The translations under genes were made by a program, and so were the position numbers. The notes beneath the pieces are model-generated. The model was not told the origin of the DNA, ran no database searches, and saw only the letters and a list, made by a program, of their open reading frames with translations. 64,000 nt of DNA from Azotobacter salinestris (lineage in GTDB: Bacteria; Pseudomonadota; Gammaproteobacteria; Pseudomonadales; Pseudomonadaceae): the NCBI RefSeq assembly GCF_009363155.1, contig NZ_CP045303.1, positions 62,001-126,000 of the forward strand, in the 5' to 3' direction. Shown here in pieces: positions 25,172 to 34,184 of the stretch (positions are counted from its first letter, which is position 1; each line of letters opens with the position of its first letter).

Positions 25172-26347
25172 TTAGGCCATTGCCCGCATACGCTCGAGGA
25201 CTTCACCGAAAACAGTCCGGGCTGATTCAAACGTCTTAGCTGTGGTTCCCTTCCACAAAAGCAATGGGATTCCCTGATCCAGCGCCTTGCCGTAGTCCTC
25301 GGAAAAGTAGAGCTTCTCATCAGTGACTCGATCTGGAAAAAGCTCGTTGAGGATCATCAAGTTTCCGAGAAGGCGCTTGCGGTTTTTGATGAACATTGTT
25401 GGCAAAGCCGCGATCGCTGGTGAGCGCTTATAGTCTTGAGCAAAACGAACTACCCAATCGTGTAATCGCATCAAAGCGCGGAAAGAAAACTTGTCCATAC
25501 GAACTGGACACAGAAGAAGATCGCTAGCAGCGACTGAGTTCTTGGTCAACCGAGAAGCGGCTGGCGCGTTATCAAAGATGATTACGTCATAGACGGAAAG
25601 ATCACAGTCGGGCAGTCCTCCCGTGTTGCCAGCCTCAATCCATTGCGCATACCAGAAGTCGCTATTGTTCGCGGCATCCAGGGCAACGCCAAGATCGTCC
25701 AAGTAACCATCGGATGGAATGAGGTGAACGCCGTTCTCACCAAAGGGCTTTTTAATTACTTTATTGAGAGTCTTGCCTGGGAATGGGCGCATTCGAAGCA
25801 GGGGGCTAACAAGGTTACCGAGATGGCCATCGACAAGGCGGTCAGCAGGAATCCCCATGGCTTTCAAGTCTGCATCACTTAAATCTGGGTCGTAGCCAAG
25901 CATGCACGACGAGTCGCCTTGAGGATCATTGTCGATAATGAGAGTTTTTAGACCTGCAAGCTGAAGGTAAACGGCAAAGTTTACTGCCGTGGTGGTTTTG
26001 CCTGTTCCCCCTTTCTGAACAAAGGTGGAAATCACAATCTGCCTCTGCAAGCCTTTGGTGTAGCCTTTTGCACGGCGCAGGGCGGCGATAGTGAAAATGT
26101 CGTCCAGGGTATAAGCCCTAGCAGTGGCTGTACCGCGAGGTACACGGCGAATCTCGATTCCGTTTTCTTCTTCAATGTCCTTTAGTCTTCGGGTCGTCAG
26201 GCCAAAGCAGTCGGCAGCGAACTGGGGAGGATAGAGAAGAGAATTGAAGTCTACAAAATTGGCACTTTCTTCCGGCAATTCACTCTGAACGTTCATGTCA
26301 ATCTCGGCCATGGTGGGTATGGCAAAGATGATAATATGGTTATCCAT
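25172..26347 (-). CDS. parA: ParA-family partition ATPase (type Ia)
   Basis: A protein of up to 391 residues. An N-terminal DNA-binding region (FGLTTRRLKDIEEENGIEIR, then TLDDIFTIAALRRAKGYT) marks type Ia ParA, which represses its own promoter. Walker A is VQKGGTGKTTTAVNF, followed by LIIDNDPQGDSSCMLGYDPD and YDVIIFDNAPA. It drives plasmid segregation with ParB. The start is uncertain: ATGs at 26347 and 26311 lack clear ribosome sites. Confidence 0.92.
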   Translation of the reverse strand: MDNHIIIFAIPTMAEIDMNVQSELPEESANFVDFNSLLYPPQFAADCFGLTTRRLKDIEEENGIEIRRVPRGTATARAYTLDDIFTIAALRRAKGYTKGLQRQIVISTFVQKGGTGKTTTAVNFAVYLQLAGLKTLIIDNDPQGDSSCMLGYDPDLSDADLKAMGIPADRLVDGHLGNLVSPLLRMRPFPGKTLNKVIKKPFGENGVHLIPSDGYLDDLGVALDAANNSDFWYAQWIEAGNTGGLPDCDLSVYDVIIFDNAPAASRLTKNSVAASDLLLCPVRMDKFSFRALMRLHDWVVRFAQDYKRSPAIAALPTMFIKNRKRLLGNLMILNELFPDRVTDEKLYFSEDYGKALDQGIPLLLWKGTTAKTFESARTVFGEVLERMRAMA

Positions 26348-26600
26348 TTTTTAAAGTGAAAATTCAGGTTGCGACACGTTTTTCTTAAAAATTCCTGAAT
26401 TCTACAGATCTGTCCGGGTGAGGCTTGAGCTGTTGCCGCGGATCCAGATCGTCAACTCCACCAAGCACTTCTCGCTGTCGAGTAGCACGCTTGGATTGGC
26501 AGCAGCGCTTCCAACGCTATAGCGTCTACAGTTTTTGGCTTGGCAAGGTAGAGATCGAGCTGGTACTCGGAAAAAGGAAAGGGCGAAAGCGCCTAAAGAA
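26348..26600. other. Region between parA and the iterons
   Basis: A short plus-strand frame reads ELLPRIQIVNSTKHFSL, which I do not recognise and which lacks a start. The rest should hold the parA promoter. Confidence 0.25.
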
Positions 26601-27266
26601 AGGATAGAGATTTCCGGTCACCAGAAGGCGGCATCCCGCCTCTCAAAGGATAGAAATTTCCGGTTCCTGAGAGGACAGCGCTCATCCTCGAAAAGGATAG
26701 AGATTTCCGGTCACCGGGAGGCGGCATCCCGCCTCTCAAAGGATAGAAATTTCCGGTTCCTGAGAGGACAGCGCTCATCCTCGAAAAGGATAGAGATTTC
26801 CGGTCACCAGGAAGCGGCATCCCGCTTCTCAAAGGATAGAAATTTCCGGTTCCTGAGAGGACAGCGCTCATCCTCGAAAAGGATAGAGATTTCCGGTCAC
26901 CAGGAAGCGGCATCCCGCTTCTCAAAGGATAGAAATTTCCGGTTCCTGAGAGGACAGCGCTCATCCTCGAAAGGATAGAGATTTCCGGTCTGCACTCCTT
27001 CTCTCTCCAACGGCTAGGCAAGTCAAAAACGAGGGAATCTTTGAGGCTGTTAAGCCCTTGTGCAGCTAAAGGTTGTGATTTTTAAAGCTTTTAAAGCTTT
27101 TAAAGCTTTTAAAGCTTTTCGGAGGGCTGAAAGCCACGGCTGATGCGGTCTCCAGAGGCCCAAAGGATAGAGTTTTCCGGTTAAAAGATAGAATTTTCCG
27201 GTCTAAAGGATAGGAAATTCCGGTATAACGGATAGAGATTTCCGGTGAAGGATAGAAATTTCCGGT
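26601..27266 (+). repeat. Plasmid origin: 14 iterons in two arrays
   Basis: The 17-bp unit GGATAGAGATTTCCGGT, with variants at positions 8-12, occurs nine times between 26601 and 26990 with a spacing near 46 bp, and five more times between 27163 and 27266 with a spacing near 20 bp. In the first array the gaps alternate two different spacers, one a GGCGG/CCGCC mini-hairpin, so the true tandem unit is about 92 bp. All iterons point towards rep. They are the expected binding sites of the Rep_3 initiator. Confidence 0.92.
27079..27118 (+). repeat. AT-rich TTTTAAAGC tandem repeats (candidate DNA-unwinding element)
   Basis: TTTTAAAGC repeats four times in tandem between the two iteron arrays. Short AT-rich direct repeats next to iterons are the usual unwinding site of iteron plasmids. 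Placement between the arrays is unusual. Confidence 0.6.
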
Positions 27267-27293
27267 CGGCTATTTGAGAAATAGGAGAGCGTT

Positions 27294-27322
27294 ATGGATA
27301 TAGAAAATTGACGTCTATCCAT
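27294..27322. promoter_or_regulatory. Inverted partial iteron in the rep promoter
   Basis: ATGGATA at 27294-27300 and TATCCAT at 27316-27322 are inverted and share the GGATA core of the iterons. Rep dimers of this class repress their own gene at such sites, 45 bases upstream of the rep start. Confidence 0.6.
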
Positions 27323-27366
27323 TGTGGATCTAGCATTCGCGCCAGACGCTAAGGAGTGCCGTCTGG

Positions 27367-28260
27367 ATGAACACCAGTACAACTGACCTTGTGGTGAAAT
27401 CGAATCGACTTATCGAGGCGGGATACCGGCTCGATCTGATTGAGCAGCGCATGGTTCTGGCAGCAATTGTCGAGGCTCGGGAAACGCAAACAGGCCTCTC
27501 TGACGGTTATGTGACCTTGGAAGCCAAGCGTTTCTGCAAACTCTTTGGTATGCGGCCCGACTCGGTGTACGGACAGCTAAAGAAGGCTCTGAACACCCTG
27601 TATGAGCGGGAAATCACGTTCTACGACATTCATCCAGAAACTGGTGCCAGGCGGCACAACTCCATCCGCTGGATTAGCAGCAAAACCTATATCGACGGCG
27701 CCGGGGCTGTTCAAATGCGCTTTGCCCCCGAAATCGTTCCCTATCTGACTCGCCTTGAGGCCGAGTTTACCTCCTACCGCCTGGATCGCATCGGGCGCAT
27801 GTCAAGTCCACACGCAATCCGGCTGTATGAGCTGCTGCTCCAATACGAGAAGCTGGGACAACGCACCTTTACGATGCAAGAGTTCCGACGGACGCTCCAG
27901 ATCGAGGATATGTACGAGAAGCTATCGGCCTTGAAGCGGTACTTGCTTGAACCCGCCGTAAAGCAGATCAATGAATTCTCTGACCTCGAAGTTTCTTGGA
28001 GCGAGCGCAAGCAGGGGCGTGCAGTCACGCACCTTGTTTTCGATATCAGTCTGAAAGATATGCGCTTGTTGCCCAAGCCGAACAAGTCTGCTGAAAAGCC
28101 TAGGAAAGCCAAGTCGAAGTCAACGACGCTGCTTACTACTCGCCCGAATGCTCCTGAGTGGTTCACCCTTGATTTCATCCGCACTCACCAGCAGCGTGAC
28201 GAATCCCTAGAGGCAGCAGAGGCCCGCTTGCGCGAGCAGTTCAAGCTGCCTGCCAGCTGA
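27367..28260 (+). CDS. rep: Rep_3-family plasmid replication initiator
   Basis: A 297-residue protein with two winged-helix domains. The first includes LIEAGYRLDLIEQRMVLAAI, then LEAKRFCKLFGMRPDSVYGQ. The second includes SPHAIRLYELLLQYEKLGQR and FRRTLQIEDMYEKLSALKRY. This is the PF01051 layout. As a dimer it represses itself; as a monomer it binds the iterons and opens the origin. The C-terminal 60 residues are Lys/Ser-rich. It sits directly downstream of the iterons. Confidence 0.93.
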   Translation: MNTSTTDLVVKSNRLIEAGYRLDLIEQRMVLAAIVEARETQTGLSDGYVTLEAKRFCKLFGMRPDSVYGQLKKALNTLYEREITFYDIHPETGARRHNSIRWISSKTYIDGAGAVQMRFAPEIVPYLTRLEAEFTSYRLDRIGRMSSPHAIRLYELLLQYEKLGQRTFTMQEFRRTLQIEDMYEKLSALKRYLLEPAVKQINEFSDLEVSWSERKQGRAVTHLVFDISLKDMRLLPKPNKSAEKPRKAKSKSTTLLTTRPNAPEWFTLDFIRTHQQRDESLEAAEARLREQFKLPAS

Positions 28261-28426
28261 TTGCCGCTGAACGAACAACGAAATCAAAAGCACCTTGCCT
28301 TCGGCAATCCCTGCCAAGAGGTGGTGTACGCAGGGCTCAACAACTCTTGGCGCATGGCCCAGGAGCCGCTGGCACTCTCTCTCCCGAAACGCACCGTCCC
28401 TCGCCCATGCTTGGCGTTGATCGCAT

Positions 28427-29280
28427 CTAGGGTTTGTCTGAAAAGTCGGCACGTAAGCATTTTTCGATGCAGGCCAGCGTGACCATGGCCTTGAAACTGC
28501 TGGCCAGCTTGTCATAACGGGTGCAAAGACGGCGCTTTTCCTTGAGCCAACTGAACAGTCGTTCAATGGCGTTGCGCTTTTGGTACTGCGGTCTGTCAAA
28601 TAGGCGAGGCAAGCCCGGTCGAGGCTTACGGTGCATCTTGCGTAAGGGAATGATGGGCTTCATGCCATACCGGTCGCAGTATTGGCGCAGGCTTTCGCTG
28701 TCGTAGCCTTTGTCAGCCAGTACATACCGGCAGCGCTTGCGCGGACGACCCTGGCTGCCAGGCAGGCTGATCTGCTCAAGCAAGGGCATGAAATAGCGCG
28801 AGTCGGCGTCCTGCCCGGGTGAAAGCATCACTGCCAGCGGATACCCGTTGCTGTCACAGGCCAGATGAAGCTTGGTGGTCAGCCCACCACGGCTTCGGCC
28901 GAGACATTGGTGCTGCGGCTCTTGCAGGCCCCTTTTTTTCTCGCACCGCTGGCGGCTCTGGTGGCCCGAATCGACGTTGAGTCGACCATCCAGGTATCCA
29001 GGTCGATAAAGCCGTCCTCACGCAGACGCAGATGCAGATGCCGCAGCACCTGCTCGAAGGTGCCGTTGTCACGCCACAGCCTGAAGCGCTGATATACCGT
29101 CTTCCAGGGGCCATAACGCTCGGGAAGATCGCGCCACTTGGCCCCTGAGCACAGAATCCAGAAGATGCCGTTGAGCATCTGGCGGTCATCTCGCCGGGGG
29201 CGGCCCATGCGTTGAGGGGGAGAAACGATGGCTTCGATCATCGCCCAGCGCTGGGCAGAAATCTCGTAACGGCCTGACAT
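28427..29280 (-). CDS. IS5-family (IS427 group) transposase, two frames
   Basis: Frame A (MSGRYEISAQRWAMIEAIVS to about 28940) and frame B (LTTKLHLACDSNGYPLAVML to LRADFSDKP) make one DDE transposase of about 280 residues by a -1 shift on seven A followed by GGGG (T run at 28933-28939 on the plus strand). WMVDSTSIRA carries the first Asp, YVLADKGYDSESL the second and RNAIERLFSWLKEKRRL the Glu. The stop codon TAG is completed by the target duplication. An identical element sits at 55845-56754. Confidence 0.9.
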
Positions 29281-29339
29281 GGCTGCGCTCGGAACAACGG
29301 AGGCGGCATTTTAGCCAAATCGACTTTTCAGACAAACCC
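28430..29339. mobile_element. IS5-family element, copy 1 (in umuC)
   Basis: GGGTTTGTCTGAAAAGTCG at 28430 and its inverse ending at 29339 are perfect 19-bp inverted repeats. TA flanks both sides. The length is 910 bp, equal to copy 2, and the sequences look identical, which implies recent movement. Confidence 0.93.
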
Positions 29340-30469
29340 TAGGACCCGCATCAGCTGTTCGCTGTTGGATCTGGGCTTGGGGGCGAAAAGATCGCCTGTG
29401 ATTGTTCCGTGCTCGACGAACTGGGAGAGAACGACACCAGCTTTGGCATAGGTTGGGCCAGGCCGATAGAGCGTCCGCAGGCCTCCGATCGCTGCCTGAG
29501 CCAGATCGCGCGTATCGTCGGTGGGATAGGGCAGGGCGATAATCCGCGAGCCACTGTAGGAATCGCCCGGGCTGAACAGGCTGGTTCTGGCAAACACCTG
29601 CAGGCAGTTGGCGAGGCTCGCCTGCTGGCGCAGCTTGACCGCGGCGCGGGCGGCGAACGTGACCACCGCTCTCTCCAGCTGCTCGAGGGAAAAAACTTTC
29701 GCTCCGAAAGAGCGCGAGCAGACGATCATCTGTTTTCGCTCTGGGCTGCCGTCGACAAAGGGAAAGCACTGTATGCCCTGCAGCTCTCGGGCCGTGCGCT
29801 CTACGGTCGCGCTGAAGTGCCGGCGCAGCAGCTTGGGCTCAGCATTGGCCAGCTGCCAGGCAGTCGTGATACCCAACTCATTGGCCAGCCGCTTGCTCAG
29901 GCGCGGCCCTATGCCCCAGACCTCGCCTACCGGGGCGTAGCGAAGCAGCTTCTCCTGGCGTGTGCGATCGCGCAGATACGCCACGCAACCGGTTCGGGCT
30001 TTCCAGCGCTTGGCTGCCCAGTTGGCAAGCTTGGCCAGGGTCTTGGTCGAGCCGATGCCCACCCCGACCGGCAGGCCGAGGCGGCGCTGGATTTCATCTC
30101 GCACATATCGCCCCCAGACCTCCGGATTCGCAATGCCGCTCACATCGGCAAAAGCCTCGTCGATGCTATTGATGGTTAGACGAGGCGCCAGCTCCTCCAG
30201 GATGGACATGAGCCTGTTGCTAAGCGACTGGTAGAACTCGTAATTGGAGGAAAAAACGCTCACCTCGTTTCGCGCCAGCAGGCCGCGCAGCTCGAACACC
30301 GGTTGCCCCATCTTGATGCCCAGGGCCTTGGCCAGGTCGTTGCGGCTCACCACGCAGCCATCGTTGTTCGAGGCTACCACCACCGGCTTGTCGCGCAGCC
30401 AGGGTTGGAACAGCAGCTCGGCCGAGCAGTAGAAGCTGTTGGCGTCGATCAGCGCAAAGGCCATGGCGC

Positions 30470-30910
30470 CTACCGGCCAGCCAGGCGATGCAGCACCCAG
30501 AGGCACACCCCCCAGATTTCCAGAGGCTCATCTTCGCCCAGGCGGATCGGGTCATAACCCGCATTCTCGGCCAGCAACAACGGCTGTCCTTCTTCATCGA
30601 GAGCCAGGCGCTTCACAACGAATTCGGGACCGATCACCGCGACCACCACATCGCCTGGCTGGGCTCGCCGGCCTTTGTCGACCACGAGAAGGTCTCCGTC
30701 GTGGATGCCGGCATCCTGCATGGACTCGCCCCAGGCACGCAGCAGGAAGATCGAGGACGAAGGGCGAATACCCACCAGCGTATCCAGAGACAGATCGGGG
30801 ACCTGGTAGTCCGCCGCCGGCGAGGGGAAGCCGCAGCTGGCTTGGCCTCCCAGCGGCAGAGGCTGGGGTTGCAGGCTGGGGGAGAGGCTGGCGATTAAGG
30901 AGGCGTTCAT
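30470..30910 (-). CDS. umuD: UmuD (SOS mutagenesis, LexA-like autoprotease)
   Basis: A 146-residue S24 peptidase. The Cys-Gly self-cleavage site is visible in QASCGFPSPAADY, the nucleophile Ser in AWGESMQDAGIHDGDLLVVD, and the Lys in EFVVKRLALDEEG. RecA filaments trigger cleavage, and the product joins UmuC to form polymerase V. The stop is seven bases before the umuC ATG on the same strand, and a LexA box lies just upstream. Confidence 0.95.
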   Translation of the reverse strand: MNASLIASLSPSLQPQPLPLGGQASCGFPSPAADYQVPDLSLDTLVGIRPSSSIFLLRAWGESMQDAGIHDGDLLVVDKGRRAQPGDVVVAVIGPEFVVKRLALDEEGQPLLLAENAGYDPIRLGEDEPLEIWGVCLWVLHRLAGR

Positions 30911-30923
30911 CTTCCACGGATTT

Positions 30924-30939
30924 CTGTATTTTTATACAG
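30924..30939 (-). promoter_or_regulatory. LexA (SOS) box of umuDC
   Basis: CTGTATTTTTATACAG matches the CTGT-N8-ACAG consensus perfectly, with the favoured AT-rich centre, 14 bases before the umuD start. Confidence 0.88.
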
Positions 30940-31050
30940 TAAAAATCTAACCCAAGATTCACAGCCAGTGAAGCCCACCGGCAGGCTCGCTTGGGTTTTC
31001 TGTAACCCGTGAGAAAACAAGTTCGTCTTTCACACATCACGAGCAACCTG

Positions 31051-31305
31051 ATGCAGTCTTCACTTTCCGTTCCACTCACCTCCGCGCGCCGTTTTCGGGT
31101 CCGCGACCTGTCGTCGCATTACGGTGCTCCGACCTTCGATCTCGTCTTTTACGATGCGGAGAACGGCGTAGAGCGCCATTCGGAAGCCGTCTGGAATAGC
31201 CAGGAACAGGCCATTCTCGAAGCCGAACACCTGGACGCAGCCCAGCTACGCCCGGTGCATTGGGAGGTGTGCGGGCAAAATAGTGGCGATCTTGTTAATT
31301 TCTAA
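31051..31305 (+). CDS. Small protein of unknown function
   Basis: An 84-residue frame starting MQSSLSVPLTSARRFRVRDL and rich in acidic residues later (FDLVFYDAENGVERHSEAVW, NSQEQAILEAEHLDAAQLRP). It has no signal peptide or membrane segment. It is divergent from umuD, and I recognise no family. An in-frame earlier start at 31009 overlaps the umuD promoter region. Confidence 0.5.
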   Translation: MQSSLSVPLTSARRFRVRDLSSHYGAPTFDLVFYDAENGVERHSEAVWNSQEQAILEAEHLDAAQLRPVHWEVCGQNSGDLVNF

Positions 31306-31422
31306 CCACTTCTTGTACAGAATTACACAAAAAATATGTGGTCTTGCACGAGCAGTTATAAAGCCGCATCATGGATGAGATTGATTCCTCGCCGCCTTTC
31401 CGGCACTCAAGGAGTGAGCACT

Positions 31423-31629
31423 ATGGTCTTCGACTGGACAGTCGTATCGGCGCACGTCAGCGCTGGTTTCATTGCCGATGCCCTTATCCGCCCTGCCGAC
31501 GATCAGAAAGCAGCTTGGGTGCTCGAATTTGCGCGCCTAGGTGGCGTCAAGGTACGCGCGCAGGGCCTGTATCAAAACGTACAAGAGCTGCGCTCTCGGC
31601 CTTGGCTGATACCACCGCCGTGGGCATGA
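31423..31629 (+). CDS. Small protein of unknown function
   Basis: A 68-residue frame, MVFDWTVVSAHVSAGFIADA, then KAAWVLEFARLGGVKVRAQG. The ribosome site AAGGAGTG lies nine bases upstream, which supports translation. No domain is recognised. A strong terminator follows at 31672. Confidence 0.5.
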   Translation: MVFDWTVVSAHVSAGFIADALIRPADDQKAAWVLEFARLGGVKVRAQGLYQNVQELRSRPWLIPPPWA

Positions 31630-31671
31630 AGAAGGTAACAGTGCTGATGAGTTAAATAGACGCAAAAAAGT

Positions 31672-31701
31672 AGAAGGCCCGGTTTGCCGACCGGGCCTTC
31701 T
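31672..31701 (+). terminator. Strong stem-loop terminator
   Basis: AGAAGGCCCGGT at 31672-31683 and ACCGGGCCTTCT at 31690-31701 pair perfectly around six bases. It separates the small genes from the putative RepA gene. Confidence 0.8.
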
Positions 31702-31798
31702 GCCAGAACCATGGGTAGGTCAACTGTTTCTCGACCGTTCCTACCCCCAATGACAACCAGCCATTTGGTGAGTTGAGTATGACTACGCCCGTAAATTT

Positions 31799-32710
31799 GT
31801 GCAAGATCGAACGGTCGTCCGTCCTCGCCGCCAATCCGGCGAGGACACGATGGTCCGACGAACGCACAACCCCCGACACCCTGCTTCTCCTACCGCCGGA
31901 CTCTCCGCACCGGCCCGCCCAGACCTGGGATACAGCAGCCAGCCTCGACGACTTTCCGAAGCCCAGCTGAAGCTGCCTTTCTTCAGGAAAGCGCTCGCAC
32001 GCCTGGAATCGATTGCCCAGACGCGCGCTCAGCTGCTGCCCAGGCTGATTCGCACCAACGGCAACGAGCGCATTACCCGCATCGAGGTCTACCACAACCT
32101 GTCGGCCGTGGCCGACCCCCTGCTGGCCCGCCTGGATCTGGCCACCGGCGTGCTCGGCTGGCTGGATGAAGGCGGCAATTTCCGCCTCAACAACCAGAAA
32201 AACCTGGCCCACGATGCAGGCCTCTTGCCTGCCTGCCTGAACCGGCTGTTCAAGCTGCTTGAAGGCGCCAACTACCTCACCCGACGAGTCGAGCGCATCG
32301 CGGTTCGCGAGCATGGCATCCAGCTTGTGCGCACCCGGGTGATGATCAGGTTCACCGACCTGTTCTGGCGACACCTTCAGATGTCGTTCGTCCATACCAT
32401 GGCTCGCAAGGCGGCGCGCAAGAGGCGCCTGCGCAAGCTGCATGCCCTCGAACTCGCCAAGGCTCAAACCGCCAACACGCCGGCCAGGAGAAGCAATCCT
32501 CGAGGGCAGGGCCGGGCAGGGCAGGGCAGAGCGGCGGCGGCTGCGCTCAACGGCAGACTCCGGGTCCGAACCGCCCCCCTCGACGACAGCGGGATGCCCG
32601 AACAGCTGCTGCGCCATGAAATCCTGCTCCGGCTCAAGATCGAGAATCCCTCGCTCCCGGCCGCCGAGCTGAACGCCAGGGCAGACGCCATCCTTTCCGG
32701 CGCCGGATAG
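31799..32710 (+). CDS. Putative RepA-type replication initiator (IncFII-like), tentative
   Basis: The frame encodes up to 303 residues; ATG 31850 is a likely start. The middle part has a winged-helix look: RITRIEVYHNLSAVADPLLA, LDEGGNFRLNNQKNLAHDAG, LPACLNRLFKLLEGANYLTR, then VRTRVMIRFTDLFWRHLQMS and a basic ARKAARKRRLRK stretch. This order resembles IncFII/RepA_C initiators, where a helix pair is followed by TxxFF-like and Arg-rich segments. A 65-residue overlapping frame starts at ATG 31779 and could be a leader peptide like Tap. I rate the identity as moderate; it could be another DNA-binding plasmid protein. Confidence 0.42.
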   Translation: MQDRTVVRPRRQSGEDTMVRRTHNPRHPASPTAGLSAPARPDLGYSSQPRRLSEAQLKLPFFRKALARLESIAQTRAQLLPRLIRTNGNERITRIEVYHNLSAVADPLLARLDLATGVLGWLDEGGNFRLNNQKNLAHDAGLLPACLNRLFKLLEGANYLTRRVERIAVREHGIQLVRTRVMIRFTDLFWRHLQMSFVHTMARKAARKRRLRKLHALELAKAQTANTPARRSNPRGQGRAGQGRAAAAALNGRLRVRTAPLDDSGMPEQLLRHEILLRLKIENPSLPAAELNARADAILSGAG

Positions 32711-33155
32711 CGCTCGCCAGTAAAACCGAAAAGGCTCTACCTCACTCACCTTTATCGTCGCGCCTGGCGAGGCGTTGTCGTGCCTGGCGGAAACCCGGCG
32801 ACCGAACAGCCCGCCTATCCAGCCCTCCCCAAGGCCAAAGAGCCGCTAGCAAGGCCTCCAACCGGCCCCCGAACAGCCCCATTCCAACCCATTGAGCAGG
32901 TCGCTCGGCGCACAAACCGGCGATACGAAAAACGGCACGTCGATAAGTCGAATTTTAAATAGCCTCCAGCACCAACCTTTTAGGTTGAAAAGCCTTTGCC
33001 TTGGATCGGACAGCATTCCCAAACAGCCACTGCGCTCGTTCGTCACCGGCGCGTAACGGTTCGGCCTCCTCTCCCAACCAGGAGAAGCTGATCAGGGATC
33101 GACGATCGACTCTCAGCACCGAGCCGCCAAAAAACGAAGCGTTCAAAACACCGAA
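32711..33155. other. Region after the RepA-like gene, no gene
   Basis: About 440 bases with only short frames. If the upstream protein is an IncFII-like initiator, its origin would be expected in this stretch, as those origins lie just downstream of repA. I see no iterons here. Confidence 0.3.
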
Positions 33156-33189
33156 TTCAAGCCAGAAAATGGCCTGAAATGACCACACA
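33156..33189 (+). repeat. 34-bp shared element, copy A (before 33246 gene)
   Basis: TTCAAGCCAGAAAATGGCCT followed by GAAATGACCACACA. It ends 57 bases before the GTG start at 33246 and matches the elements at 42157, 43747, 35552 and (inverted) 60319. Confidence 0.7.
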
Positions 33190-33245
33190 CGGCCGAAGGC
33201 GACGCGCACACTCAAGGCTCGTAATCGAGATCAAGGAGCCACCCC

Positions 33246-33725
33246 GTGACCCCACTGAGCCTGAGCTTCAGTGTTCTATCCAACCCGGCGGTAATCGGAC
33301 TGGATATTGGCGCAACACTTTCGGACATCAGAAATACGTTCAAATCGCTGGACTCAATGATTGGGCATTCCTACACAGGCGGACCATTATTCAGGATCGC
33401 TGCCTATGAACTAAGTGAGTTAGGCATTCTCGGTGCGGAACTGGCCTTCAATCGCGACCATTGTCTGGATGCCCTCTACTTCCAGTTCGAAAAGGTCCAG
33501 TACCCGTACCTGTTGGAGTACTTGCGAAATGCATTCACATTGGTCAGTCAGCGCGATAGTCTCCAGGGCCACTTCATAGCCATTTTCAGCAATGGTCCTA
33601 TCGAGATCACCCTCGATCCTCAAAGGTCCGGTAATTCATGTTTTCTGAGTTACACCAGCCAGACGTTCAATCATGCCCGCGAAGCCTATACCGCTACCAT
33701 AAATAACAGTGATTTATTGCCTTGA
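33246..33725 (+). CDS. Hypothetical plasmid protein
   Basis: A 159-residue cytosolic protein starting at GTG 33246, with AAGGAG eight bases upstream. It reads MTPLSLSFSVLSNPAVIGLD to DSLQGHFIAIFSNGPIEITL, with an alpha/beta look and no recognised motif. It carries a copy of the 34-bp element in its promoter region and is followed by two more small genes in the same direction. Base composition is lower in GC than the helicase genes nearby. Confidence 0.6.
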   Translation: MTPLSLSFSVLSNPAVIGLDIGATLSDIRNTFKSLDSMIGHSYTGGPLFRIAAYELSELGILGAELAFNRDHCLDALYFQFEKVQYPYLLEYLRNAFTLVSQRDSLQGHFIAIFSNGPIEITLDPQRSGNSCFLSYTSQTFNHAREAYTATINNSDLLP

Positions 33726-33898
33726 ACTTCATGGCTAATTTAAAATACAGGGCCCGTAAGCCTGGTATTCGAATTGGACAGGCGGTTATCTAGCCGATCC
33801 GTCCGCCTGCTCAGACACTCTTTGAATATTAATAGAATTCTAGAAAAGGATCATTGCACCATATGCAATGCCCTGCATGGAAATTTAAGGATAAAACC

Positions 33899-34168
33899 AT
33901 GGAAATGACAAATAACGTCGAACCCAGCAAAGTCTATGATTTGCGTATCATTGCGGTCTCCCACCAGACGATCATCATGAAGTCCGATCTGGAGAACCTG
34001 GATGTATTGGCCCGATATGTGATTGCCACCGAGCTGTGGAGCAAGTGTGCGGAGTGTGCGCGGCAAGCCTTGCTGTCAGCTCAGGTGCCTCTCATCAGCG
34101 AAGCTGCCCAGCAGAGCCAGGCAGCGGAAACAGCACAGAGCACGATCGCAAATTTGCGTTTGAACTGA
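33899..34168 (+). CDS. Hypothetical small plasmid protein
   Basis: An 89-residue frame beginning MEMTNNVEPSKVYDLRIIAV and ending with an Ala/Gln-rich helix (EAAQQSQAAETAQSTIANLR). The start at 33899 follows a TTAAGGAT site; ATG 33854 would add 15 residues. It has two cysteines (WSKCAECARQ) and no known domain. It is 16 bases ahead of the next frame, so the two may be co-transcribed. Confidence 0.5.
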   Translation: MEMTNNVEPSKVYDLRIIAVSHQTIIMKSDLENLDVLARYVIATELWSKCAECARQALLSAQVPLISEAAQQSQAAETAQSTIANLRLN

Positions 34169-34184
34169 CGGGGAGGTTTTAAAA

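Larger units (their letters stand above)
28284..30464 (-). pseudogene. umuC: umuC (DNA polymerase V catalytic subunit), split by an IS5-family element
   Basis: The 5' part (30464 to 29340) begins MAFALIDANSFYCSAELLFQ and has NSIDEAFADVSGI with the catalytic Asp-Glu, then VGVGIGSTKTLAKLANW and VWGIGPRLSKRL. After SEQLMRVL the frame enters an IS at a TA duplication. On the other side (28427 to 28284) it resumes in frame as DAINAKHGRGTVRFGRESAS, GSWAMRQELLSPAYTTSW, and stops at 28284. Removing the 910-bp element and one TA restores a single gene. UmuC does translesion synthesis with UmuD'. As it stands the protein loses its last 48 residues. Confidence 0.92.

Noticed and set aside
26601-26990. 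Possible CRISPR array
   Set aside because: The spacers are the same two sequences repeated and the repeat is 17 bp, next to a Rep_3 gene; this is an iteron array.
26535-27021. Repetitive open frames of 140-147 codons on both strands
   Set aside because: They arise because the 46-bp iteron period gives long repeats in frame; the DNA is a replication origin, not a repeat protein.
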